From positions 1 to 6,161 of the forward strand of contig CAKTAG010000053.1 of NCBI GenBank assembly GCA_934527325.1: a DNA stretch of 6,161 nucleotides, written 5' to 3'. Source of the DNA: an uncultured Candidatus Soleaferrea sp. (GTDB lineage: Bacteria > Bacillota > Clostridia > Oscillospirales > Ruminococcaceae). The position numbers and the translations under genes were made by a program. The stretch's first letter is position 1, and the number at the start of each line of letters is the position of its first letter. Below are positions 1 to 5,912 of this stretch, one piece after another. The notes under the pieces are model-generated. The model saw only the letters and a program-made list of their open reading frames with translations. It had not been told where the DNA came from and ran no database searches.

Positions 1-37
1 GGCAAATTTTTCCCTTTTCTATTGTTGTTTTTTTCAT
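1..37 (-). CDS. Possible 5' end of a gene running off the left edge
   Basis: From ATG at 37-35 the frame is open to the window edge (MKKTTIEKGKI...). The promoter just upstream would start the message almost exactly at this ATG, so it would be leaderless. A start after the AAAAGGG at 18-12 is equally possible, in which case this stretch is 5' leader. Too short to identify. Confidence 0.25.
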   Translation of the reverse strand, partial: MKKTTIEKGKIC

Positions 38-43
38 ATCTTT

Positions 44-72
44 ATTATATCACTATATTCGCTTTTCGTCCA
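44..72 (-). promoter_or_regulatory. Promoter for a minus-strand gene beyond the left edge
   Basis: Extended -10 TGATATAAT (TATAAT at 49-44), 17-bp spacer, -35 TGGACG (72-67; 4 of 6). Transcription would begin near 37. AAAAGGG at 18-12 may be the ribosome binding site. The start codon would be TTG at 5-3 or lie off the edge; an ATG at 37-35 opens MKKTTIEKGKI but has no leader. Confidence 0.6.
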
Positions 73-248
73 CTCCTGAAAAAATTATACATCTAACATT
101 CGCTAAAACAACAATTTTTAGCAACTGTATTTCTACCAATTATTTATTATGTATTCAATATGTTAACATAATTCACTAAGCCGTTTACAATAAGGAACTT
201 CTTTTCTATTTTTATTTTTGTAACTTAAACATTAATCTCATCATATTA

Positions 249-270
249 AAAGAAGAAAGGAAATTCCTTT
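249..270 (-). terminator. Weak candidate terminator after the actin nucleator gene
   Basis: Minus strand reads AAAGG-AATTT-CCTTT then CTTCTTTT, about 42 nt past the TAG stop at 312. The stem has 5-7 bp and the U-tract is interrupted, so efficiency would be low. No better hairpin is seen. Confidence 0.3.
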
Positions 271-311
271 ATTTAAACTTTTAACTACATCAACCTTTAT
301 AATTTTTTCTG

Positions 312-3300
312 CTAAGATTCGCACAAAACATATTTATATGGTTTAATTTCATTTTTCCAATTTTCACTATATGGTATTTTTATAAGCCCATCTAATATTG
401 AGCGTAGATTCGTTTTTGCTGTTTGATTACCATCATTATTATCAACAACAACAGTAGCTGCCACCATTGCCATAACTTCTTTAGAGATATTATTAATTTT
501 ATCTATATTTACTTGTCCATCTTTATAAATAATATCATCAAAAAAATCAGCTGTTGGAATACGTCCATCTTCAAAAAGTTTTTTACCTAAACCTTTTACT
601 GTTTTAGCTACATAATATGCATCATATATTGAAAAATCTTCATTTATAGCCTTCTCAGAAAACATATAAACAATTATACAAAGCTCTTTAAAATCTTCTA
701 TGTCATTACTTATTTGTAAATAATTTTGGCTATTACTTGTTGGTAAATATTGATCAAACCAAGTGCAAATACTCTTATATGCAAAATATTTTTTTGAATT
801 TTCAAGCTTTGTCTCAGTCATTTCATCTGTTAATTTTAATTTTTCTTCATTACTATTTGCATTCTTAACACGTTGTATATTTAACAGCATTTTTTCCACA
901 GTTTGTTTGTCACCAGTTCGTGAACCACTAAAATATGTATCCATAAATTCTTTGTTACTTAATTCTAAATTATAGTTAAGCCAAGCTGCAATATTTGGAT
1001 CAGTAGTATCGAAGTTTGATGTAACAACTTCAGAATCACCACGTATTTCTTTATCAAAACCAATATAATCGTCCGAACCATCTATACCCGGATCAGTATC
1101 CCAATCACCATCATTGTCATCACTACTATTCTTACCTATATCAGAATTTGAATTATTTTGGGGAGCATCTTTAACTTTTTGTTGAATTGCATCTCCCATT
1201 GCATCCCATAAATTTCTTTTTTCCTGTGCATTGTCTTTCTGTGCATTGTCTTTCTGTGTGTTGTCTTTCTGTGTGTTGTCTTTCTGTGTGTTGTCTTTCT
1301 GTGTATTGTCTTTCTGTGTGTTGTCTTTCTGCGCATTACCTGCCATATGTACTGTATGTGCATTCAAATCTACACCTGTTTTTATTAATTGAACTCCAGC
1401 CAATATTTGAGCTTGTAAATCAAAGACTTTGTTTTTAATTTCTGCACTAGTTGCATTTGTATTTGAATAACCTTTGTCGTCCTTCGTATCTGAATTAGTT
1501 TTCAAATCACTTTTAGAAACACTAGTTGCATTCGCATTTAAAGAATCTGTGTTATCATCATCATCACTATTGCCATCATCACTATTGCCATCATCATTAT
1601 CGTCACCATCCCCTACTATACTTTTTCTTCTATTGCCCACAGCATTTGCAATAACATTTGCCAAAGAATTATTCGCATTGTTTCCTGTACTTTTATTTCC
1701 CCCATTTGCTTCTATATGTACTGTACTTGCATTCAAATCTATACCTGTTTTTTTGAGTTGAACCCCAGCTATTTGTCCAAGCGAAGCAAGATCTACACTT
1801 TGAGTTTTGCTAACACTATTTTTTTCATCAGCGATTTCTGCTCTATCATCTGAAAGTTGTGATGAACCTGGTGCATCAGCAGTTGATTTATTTTCTTCTT
1901 TTGCTTTATTTAATTCATCACGTTTAGCTTTAATTTGTTCAGCTAAAGAAAATGATTTTTTAGGTGAAGCCGAACCATCTACAGTTTGATTTGGTTGATT
2001 TGAATAATAAGTCATTAACCCTTCTGGAAGTGGTGGTGGAGCTGGTACATCTATAGCCACTTCAGCAGTTGGATTATTTTCTTCTTCTGTTGCAGCCACT
2101 TCACTAACTTCTTCTTGTAAATCAGTAGTTTGTTTATCTAATTGCAAATCTTGTTCACTTAAATGGTCAGGAGCTTCTTCATCACTTCCAACTCTTAGCT
2201 GCACCAATGCTAAAGCCAATTTTTCGTTCGATTCTTGTAATTCTTTATCCTTATCCTGCAATTCTTTATCTTTATCTTGTAACTCTTTATCTTTTTCATC
2301 TAAAGCTTTACTTTGTTCTTCTATTTTCGCATCTTTAACTGCTATTTCTTGTTTTTGACTTTCTAACTCTCGTTGTTGTTCTTCCACTGTTTTAGAAAGC
2401 GCAGCAATAGTTTCTGTTTGCTCTTTTATTTTCTTTTTTATTTCAGCTAACTCTATTATAGAATCTGTATCGTTTAAATCATTTTTGCTTATTTCATTTA
2501 CTGATTTTAAAGCTTCTTCAGCAATTGGAACTATTTTAGGATTATTTGTTATATCATTCAAATCCAATTTATTTTCTTCGAAAGCTTGTGAAACTAATAC
2601 TACTGTCGCTTCAAAAGCTTTATCACTTATCGGAATATTTTTTTGAGTTGTTTGCAATTCACCTGCTTGAGCATTCGCTTCTGGTTGAGTTGCTTGCAAT
2701 TCACCTGTTTGAGCATTTGCTTCTGGTTGAGTTGTTTGCAATTCACCTGTTTGAGCATTCGCTTCTGGTTGAGTTGCTTGCAATTCACCTGCTTGAGCAT
2801 TTGCTTCTGGTTGAGTTGCTTGCAATTCACCTGTTTGAGCATTCGCTTTTTGTTCCTCTTTAATATTATGAACAGCTTGTTGTGTTGCTTTTTTTGCTTC
2901 TGAATATTTATTTGCATATTCTTTAAAGTTGATCATCTCTTCAGAAAAATTATCCAAAGTAGCATCTATATCTTTACTATTGGCTACATTAGTTTGCAGT
3001 TCTTCAGTAAGCTGAGCCACATTTTTAGCTAAATTTTCAGTTTTCTCTAAAGCAAATACATTGTTATTTTTATCATTCCACATATTCGTCATAGGCATAC
3101 TAGAACCTTCATTTTTTTTTACTTCTTCTACTATTTTTTCACGTACAGAATTCGTAACTTCTTGATTTGCTGATATTTTTAAATAATATTTAGATATTTC
3201 TACCAATTTATCCGCAAAATCGTGAGCTCCATAATTTTCCAATTCTTGTTGTAATTGCTTTATTTTTTCTGTTTCCTCTTCCAATTTATTTTTATCAACT

Positions 3301-3668
3301 ATAATGTTTGTATTACCGCTTCTTAACATTTTTGTGATATCATTTATTTTACCACAATTTTCAACCAATTCCAATACAGTACTTAATGTACGATATTTAT
3401 TTTCTATTATATATTTTACCTTTTGTGATGATAAATCCTGTATTCCCAATTCTTTAAGCAATATATTTGTTCGCTCTAAATCTATTGCTCTAAGTTTTGA
3501 ACCATTTAATTCTTCATTATAGCTATTTACTCTTTCATTATTTTCTACAAAATCTGCAGAATCTGCAAAAATATAATTGTTAAAAATTATAGCATTTACC
3601 AAAAATATAAATCCAATAAAAACAGATAAAAAATTATTATAAAAAATTCTAAACAATTTTTTTCTCAT
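312..3668 (-). CDS. Secreted protein with tandem WH2-Central-Acidic modules, putative actin nucleation-promoting factor
   Basis: Length 1118 aa. I do not recognise a named gene; the role is inferred from motifs. Order: signal peptide 1-35 (KK/R n-region, long hydrophobic core, IFA|DS); helical Glu/Lys-rich region 36-270; five 14-aa repeats 275-344; coiled coil about 403-491 with three KDKELQD heptads; proline motif 541-550; WH2-like helix 573-590; VCA module A 626-708; VCA module B 750-867; helical C-terminal domain 873-1118 of unknown fold. VCA modules of WASP-family proteins bind G-actin and activate Arp2/3, so the likely site of action is the host cytoplasm. There is no LPXTG, C-terminal membrane segment or autotransporter barrel, so it looks released. 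Start chosen at 3668 because AAGGAG lies 5 nt upstream and the signal peptide follows. The stop is TAG. It has only four cysteines. CDS confidence is very high; functional confidence moderate, since Asp-rich tracts could instead bind calcium. Confidence 0.97.
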   Translation of the reverse strand: MRKKLFRIFYNNFLSVFIGFIFLVNAIIFNNYIFADSADFVENNERVNSYNEELNGSKLRAIDLERTNILLKELGIQDLSSQKVKYIIENKYRTLSTVLELVENCGKINDITKMLRSGNTNIIVDKNKLEEETEKIKQLQQELENYGAHDFADKLVEISKYYLKISANQEVTNSVREKIVEEVKKNEGSSMPMTNMWNDKNNNVFALEKTENLAKNVAQLTEELQTNVANSKDIDATLDNFSEEMINFKEYANKYSEAKKATQQAVHNIKEEQKANAQTGELQATQPEANAQAGELQATQPEANAQTGELQTTQPEANAQTGELQATQPEANAQAGELQTTQKNIPISDKAFEATVVLVSQAFEENKLDLNDITNNPKIVPIAEEALKSVNEISKNDLNDTDSIIELAEIKKKIKEQTETIAALSKTVEEQQRELESQKQEIAVKDAKIEEQSKALDEKDKELQDKDKELQDKDKELQESNEKLALALVQLRVGSDEEAPDHLSEQDLQLDKQTTDLQEEVSEVAATEEENNPTAEVAIDVPAPPPLPEGLMTYYSNQPNQTVDGSASPKKSFSLAEQIKAKRDELNKAKEENKSTADAPGSSQLSDDRAEIADEKNSVSKTQSVDLASLGQIAGVQLKKTGIDLNASTVHIEANGGNKSTGNNANNSLANVIANAVGNRRKSIVGDGDDNDDGNSDDGNSDDDDNTDSLNANATSVSKSDLKTNSDTKDDKGYSNTNATSAEIKNKVFDLQAQILAGVQLIKTGVDLNAHTVHMAGNAQKDNTQKDNTQKDNTQKDNTQKDNTQKDNAQKDNAQEKRNLWDAMGDAIQQKVKDAPQNNSNSDIGKNSSDDNDGDWDTDPGIDGSDDYIGFDKEIRGDSEVVTSNFDTTDPNIAAWLNYNLELSNKEFMDTYFSGSRTGDKQTVEKMLLNIQRVKNANSNEEKLKLTDEMTETKLENSKKYFAYKSICTWFDQYLPTSNSQNYLQISNDIEDFKELCIIVYMFSEKAINEDFSIYDAYYVAKTVKGLGKKLFEDGRIPTADFFDDIIYKDGQVNIDKINNISKEVMAMVAATVVVDNNDGNQTAKTNLRSILDGLIKIPYSENWKNEIKPYKYVLCES
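1068..1121 (-). other. Acidic tract with tryptophan, module B
   Basis: Residues 850-867 include DGDWDTDP with W856. A tryptophan among Asp/Glu residues is the hallmark of the WASP acidic tail that docks on Arp2/3. The Asp spacing (DxDGDxDxDP) also resembles calcium-binding thrombospondin type 3 repeats, which is the main competing reading. Confidence 0.55.
1164..1211 (-). other. Central (C) motif, module B
   Basis: Residues 820-835, in NLWDAMGDAIQQKVKDA. It aligns without gaps to the N-WASP C helix: hydrophobics at 820, 821, 824, 827 and 828, Gln829 identical, and Lys831 in place of the conserved Arg, followed by Lys833. It lies after the QKDN linker and before the acidic tract. Confidence 0.55.
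1230..1334 (-). repeat. Seven tandem 15-bp repeats, (A/T)QKDN linker
   Basis: Residues 779-813 are seven copies of a five-residue unit, (A/T)QKDN, followed by a partial AQE. The DNA unit is 15 bp with few differences. The array lies between WH2 and C motif of module B, a polar linker whose length would set the distance between the actin-binding and Arp2/3-binding parts. Confidence 0.95.
1345..1401 (-). repeat. Internal duplication, copy B (partner 1714-1770)
   Basis: 57 bp aligned without gaps to 1714-1770 with 49 matches by my count. It encodes the AGVQL(I/K)KTG(V/I)DLNA(H/S)TVH segment spanning the end of WH2 and the residues after it. It shows the two VCA modules arose by duplication inside the gene. 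Confidence 0.85.
1374..1421 (-). other. WH2 motif, module B
   Basis: Residues 750-765, DLQAQILAGVQLIKTG. Spacing is canonical for WH2: L751, I755, G758, L761, then x-K-T (K763, T764). The first Lys of LKKT is Ile here. This is the best-spaced of the three WH2 candidates in the protein. Confidence 0.65.
1545..1610 (-). other. Acidic (A) tract, module A
   Basis: Residues 687-708 are almost entirely Asp, Asn, Gly and Ser, with the unit DDGNS twice. The position fits the acidic tail of a VCA module, but there is no tryptophan, so Arp2/3 contact through this tract would be weaker than in WASP. The repeated codons could also expand or contract by slippage. Confidence 0.55.
1617..1664 (-). other. 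Central (C) motif, module A
   Basis: Residues 669-684 within SLANVIANAVGNRRKSI. Aligned by eye and from memory with the N-WASP C helix (IVGALMEVMQKRSKAI), the hydrophobic positions fall in register and R680, K682 and I684 match the conserved Arg, Lys and Ile. In WASP proteins this helix binds actin and Arp2/3. It sits 27 residues after the WH2 and directly before the acidic tract, the family order. Confidence 0.6.
1714..1770 (-). repeat. Internal duplication, copy A (partner 1345-1401)
   Basis: Counterpart of 1345-1401, encoding AGVQLKKTGIDLNASTVHIE. Similarity falls off sharply outside this core: C and acidic parts of the two modules are alike in type but not in sequence. Confidence 0.85.
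1743..1793 (-). other. WH2-like actin-binding motif, module A
   Basis: Residues 626-642, DLASLGQIAGVQLKKTG. The WH2 family pattern is an amphipathic helix followed by Gly, two residues, then LKKV or LKKT, which contacts actin. Here G635, L638, K639, K640 and T641 match exactly. The helix isoleucine is one residue closer to the glycine than usual, a small defect. It aligns with module B over the AGVQL-x-KTG core. Confidence 0.6.
1899..1952 (-). other. Weak third WH2-like helix
   Basis: Residues 573-590, FSLAEQIKAKRDELNKAK. L575 and I579 keep WH2 helix spacing and LNK resembles a degenerate LKK, but the glycine is missing and the leucine is shifted by one. It could be an ordinary charged helix. 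Its place between the proline motif and module A is what makes it worth noting. Confidence 0.3.
2019..2048 (-). other. Proline motif upstream of the WH2 region
   Basis: Residues 541-550, VPAPPPLPEG. A PPPLP-type segment before WH2 domains resembles profilin-binding sites of actin nucleators. It is single and short, so binding would be weak alone. Confidence 0.4.
2196..2462 (-). other. Coiled coil with three KDKELQD heptads
   Basis: Residues about 403-491 are Lys/Glu/Gln-rich with hydrophobics at heptad spacing; 459-479 (positions 2232-2294) is an exact-type triplicated heptad KDKELQ(D/E). It probably dimerises the protein, which would bring VCA units together. Confidence 0.8.
2637..2846 (-). 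repeat. Five tandem 42-bp repeats (14-aa units)
   Basis: Residues 275-344 are five copies of ANAQ(T/A)GELQ(A/T)TQPE, the last degenerate at its end (TQKN). Units are nearly identical at DNA level and a multiple of three, so copy number can change without a frameshift. They join the N-terminal helical region to the coiled coil and probably act as a spacer. There are no unique spacers between copies, so this is not CRISPR. Confidence 0.95.
3564..3668 (-). other. Signal peptide of the putative actin nucleator
   Basis: Residues 1-35: MRKKLFR gives the positive n-region, residues 13-29 are strongly hydrophobic, and IFA before Asp36 is a plausible signal peptidase I site. This implies Sec-dependent export, which separates this protein from effectors that use type III or IV secretion signals. 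Confidence 0.8.
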
Positions 3669-3673
3669 ATTTT

Positions 3674-3679
3674 CTCCTT
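3674..3679 (-). promoter_or_regulatory. Strong Shine-Dalgarno of the putative actin nucleator gene
   Basis: AAGGAG ends 5 nt before ATG at 3668, inside a purine run (GGGAAGGAAGGAG). It fixes the start codon. Confidence 0.85.
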
Positions 3680-3707
3680 CCTTCCCTTTTAACTTTTAAT
3701 AATACTT

Positions 3708-3736
3708 ATTATAACATATAATAAATAATTTTTGAA
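3708..3736 (-). promoter_or_regulatory. Promoter of the putative actin nucleator gene
   Basis: Minus-strand extended -10 TGTTATAAT (TATAAT at 3713-3708) with a 17-bp spacer to a weak -35 TTCAAA (3736-3731). It lies about 40 bp before the start codon, so gene 1 can be transcribed separately from gene 2 upstream. Confidence 0.65.
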
Positions 3737-3817
3737 CAATATAAAATATGTAAATATTATAAATATTTCAAACAATATATCAAAATCATTATTTAATATA
3801 ACCTATATAGTTTACAA

Positions 3818-5833
3818 TTATTTCTGTGTAGGTTTAATTTTATTAATTACTTTAGTGTTAAATATTTCTGGTTCATTTTTTATTATATTTATAACTAAAT
3901 TAATAATATCTTTATTACTAATTAAAGATAAATGATCTATTTTATTAGCGTAATATGAATTTTTTTCCAAAAATGTATTTGCCAACGTCGCACTTGCCAA
4001 TGTAACTGTTCCATCTCCGTCAGCTACAGCAACAGATTGCAAACTTCCTATATCATCATCAATACCATAAACAATTTGAGCTTTACCTATTGTATTTAAA
4101 CCGTAACCTACTATATTGTAAAAATTCACATCATCAAAATCTAATACACTTCTTCCGCCTTTATATAGTGAATTGTGAAATTTTTGTGCATTTGAAAAAA
4201 ATTGCATCAAATTTTGTGCCCAACCCCTTTTAGTTAACAGCTGTGCATAAGTGTTAAAATTACAAATTTGTTTACATGTTGTTGTTTTACCAAAACAACA
4301 AAAACGGTAACATACATTTAATGTTTCTAATATATTTTCTGTCGAAAATTTAAAAGTTTGTTCTGGAGGCAACAATTCATATACACTAGGGCAATTTCTT
4401 ATTATTTTTTTTATTAACGGATTTGCCACAGGTTTTATTAATAAACCAATAAAGCCATCAAAAAATTCACCAGTTTCTAAAGCATTTATAGCTTTGTTAG
4501 CACCTAAAAAAGGGGTTCCTAAAGATATAAATTTATCTACTTTAGCCTTATTTTCTTCTTTTGATAAATACGAAGTGCAAACAAGGCCACCCATACTATG
4601 CCCCACCAAAACTACTTGTGAATAATTTTTTTTATCTATGTACTTTTCTAATTCTAAAGCAGATTCACTGTTAGATCTTCTCCAATCATAAGAAAAAAAT
4701 ATAACATCATAATCATTCAAATCTTCAACTTTTAACAATGAATCAGCAATTTTTGAATATGTATTTGCCGCTCCGTAAAATCTTTTTTCATCTTTTTTTT
4801 CATTTTCTTTTCTACATTCAAATGGGTGAGCTGGCATTGTTTCTAATTTTGATGTTCCATCATCATTGCAAATTAAATTAGCAAAGTCATCAACCACATC
4901 TCTTACATTTATACCCATAATTTTATTCATACTAAGTTCTATTTCGTCTTCACTACAATCACTGCTACACTCAAATTCTGTACCAGATTCTACTTTGCTT
5001 TTACAACTACTATTGCTACTTTCTAATTCTGTAATAGATTTTACACTACTTACACCTAACGTTAAAGGCTTCATTGTCAATTCTTTTTCCATAGTTCTTC
5101 TAGGTATAAATATAGATGTATCTTCTGGTGGCCATATTCTGTGATGCTTTCTATATTGCTTACTGTTAATAACCTGAGCAGACGAAGTAAATATTTCTGA
5201 ACCAGCTATTCCTGGAACAATTATTATAGCCTTTTTAGTACAATGTTGAATAAATATCTCTTTAGTATAAGTGAGTATTTTTTCTTTTTTGTGTTCCCCT
5301 GTTTCTTCATTTTTTATATTTCTTGTAATAATAAACTCTATTCTTTCTTTTTTATCTTTTTCTACTTTATTTATTTTTATCGGTATAAAAAATTCTACAA
5401 TGTTATTCATTTTAAAATTATTCATTTCGCCAAAATCTTCAATTAATTGCAAACATGTTCCTTCTTCAAAAACAACATCAACATTAAATTTATCATTGGA
5501 CCTATTATTTTTATTTATAATTTTTAGCCTAACACTAAATTTATTCATATCATCATTTATTTCATCTACAGATTTAACTTTAACATCAACTTTTTTAGGT
5601 GAAAATCTAGGCCTTTCACATTCTAAATTTTCACACTCTAAAAAAGAAGAACTGCTTGTACTACCTGAATCCATATCACCTAACACATGGTGCTTATTTT
5701 CTTTCAATACTCCACTAGATACCCCCATACAAGCAGATTTAGACCCTTCTGCACACATACAAAAAACATTTGACAACATGCCGAAAATTAATAAAAAAAA
5801 TACCATAAATTGCATCGTTTTGTTATTTTTCAT
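3818..5833 (-). CDS. Secreted LCAT-family lipase/phospholipase (alpha/beta hydrolase)
   Basis: Length 671 aa. Residues 1 to about 25-28 are a signal peptide (KNNK, hydrophobic core, then NVFCMCA). Residues about 78-198 look like a beta-rich N-terminal domain. From 201 comes an alpha/beta hydrolase with LCAT-family marks: strand and oxyanion segment AIIIVPGIAGSEIF (202-215), RIWPP (232-236), YDWRR (382-386), nucleophile elbow GHSMGG (S413), SLGTPFLGA (437-445), acid VADGDGTV (D607 likely), and DHLSL (H634). Members of this family cleave or transfer acyl chains of phospholipids or sterol esters; the substrate here is unknown, host membrane lipid being my inference. Two insertions stand out: a Ser/Glu-rich stretch 262-301 and a Cys-rich stretch 508-524. 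The protein has 19 cysteines, many for an AT-rich secreted protein, suggesting disulfides or metal binding. Start at 5833 is supported by AAAAAAGGGAA upstream; the alternative Met7 would lose the charged n-region. No proper lipobox precedes Cys25. Confidence 0.96.
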   Translation of the reverse strand: MKNNKTMQFMVFFLLIFGMLSNVFCMCAEGSKSACMGVSSGVLKENKHHVLGDMDSGSTSSSSFLECENLECERPRFSPKKVDVKVKSVDEINDDMNKFSVRLKIINKNNRSNDKFNVDVVFEEGTCLQLIEDFGEMNNFKMNNIVEFFIPIKINKVEKDKKERIEFIITRNIKNEETGEHKKEKILTYTKEIFIQHCTKKAIIIVPGIAGSEIFTSSAQVINSKQYRKHHRIWPPEDTSIFIPRRTMEKELTMKPLTLGVSSVKSITELESSNSSCKSKVESGTEFECSSDCSEDEIELSMNKIMGINVRDVVDDFANLICNDDGTSKLETMPAHPFECRKENEKKDEKRFYGAANTYSKIADSLLKVEDLNDYDVIFFSYDWRRSNSESALELEKYIDKKNYSQVVLVGHSMGGLVCTSYLSKEENKAKVDKFISLGTPFLGANKAINALETGEFFDGFIGLLIKPVANPLIKKIIRNCPSVYELLPPEQTFKFSTENILETLNVCYRFCCFGKTTTCKQICNFNTYAQLLTKRGWAQNLMQFFSNAQKFHNSLYKGGRSVLDFDDVNFYNIVGYGLNTIGKAQIVYGIDDDIGSLQSVAVADGDGTVTLASATLANTFLEKNSYYANKIDHLSLISNKDIINLVINIIKNEPEIFNTKVINKIKPTQK
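5750..5833 (-). other. Signal peptide of the LCAT-like lipase
   Basis: Residues 1-28. Lysines at 2 and 5 precede a hydrophobic run (about 8-20). Cleavage could follow Cys25 (VFC) or Ala28 (MCA). The sequence before Cys25 (NVF) does not fit the lipobox pattern, so I favour a soluble secreted product over a lipoprotein. Confidence 0.75.
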
Positions 5834-5840
5834 AATATTA

Positions 5841-5851
5841 TTCCCTTTTTT
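5841..5851 (-). promoter_or_regulatory. Shine-Dalgarno of the LCAT-like lipase gene
   Basis: AAAAAAGGGAA, with the G triplet 9 nt before ATG at 5833. It supports this start over the in-frame Met7. Confidence 0.65.
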
Positions 5852-5883
5852 GTAAAATATATTGTTGATTTTAATATATTATT

Positions 5884-5912
5884 ATGATAATAAAAAAACA
5901 TATATTTGTCAA
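5884..5912 (-). promoter_or_regulatory. Promoter of the LCAT-like lipase gene
   Basis: Perfect -35 TTGACA (5912-5907), 17-bp spacer, -10 TATCAT (5889-5884; 5 of 6 consensus). The leader to ATG at 5833 is about 45 nt. Among the best-matching promoters in the window. Confidence 0.8.

Larger units (their letters stand above)
38..311. other. Gene-free left intergenic region
   Basis: No coding frame is supportable here. It holds the leftward promoter (44-72), a small hairpin GCTAAAA/TTTTAGC (102-122), a 12-bp palindrome TATGTTAACATA (159-170), and the weak hairpin at 256-270. The rest is featureless AT-rich sequence to me. Confidence 0.6.

Noticed and set aside
102..122. Hairpin GCTAAAA/TTTTAGC as a terminator
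   Set aside because: The stem is mostly A-T and no U-run follows on either strand.
159..170. Palindrome TATGTTAACATA as an operator
   Set aside because: A 12-bp AT-rich palindrome is expected by chance in such sequence and it overlaps no promoter seen here.
1187..1438. Open frames on both strands over the QKDN array
   Set aside because: A 15-bp repeat keeps every frame open; the products are monotonous, lack ribosome binding sites and lie inside the 1118-aa gene.
2637..2846. CRISPR-like regular repeats
   Set aside because: Copies are directly adjacent with no unique spacers and encode a regular peptide.
2546..2917. Open frames in other phases over the 42-bp repeats
   Set aside because: Same repeat effect: a unit divisible by three without stops yields shadow frames on both strands.
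5756..5761. Lipoprotein signal at Cys25 or Cys27 of the lipase
   Set aside because: The residues before each cysteine (NVF, FCM) do not fit the lipobox; a signal peptidase I site is more likely.
5271..5855. Plus-strand open frame of 194 codons antisense to the lipase
   Set aside because: It is hydrophobic shadow sequence opposite a gene with a complete LCAT motif set; no ribosome binding site or promoter supports it.
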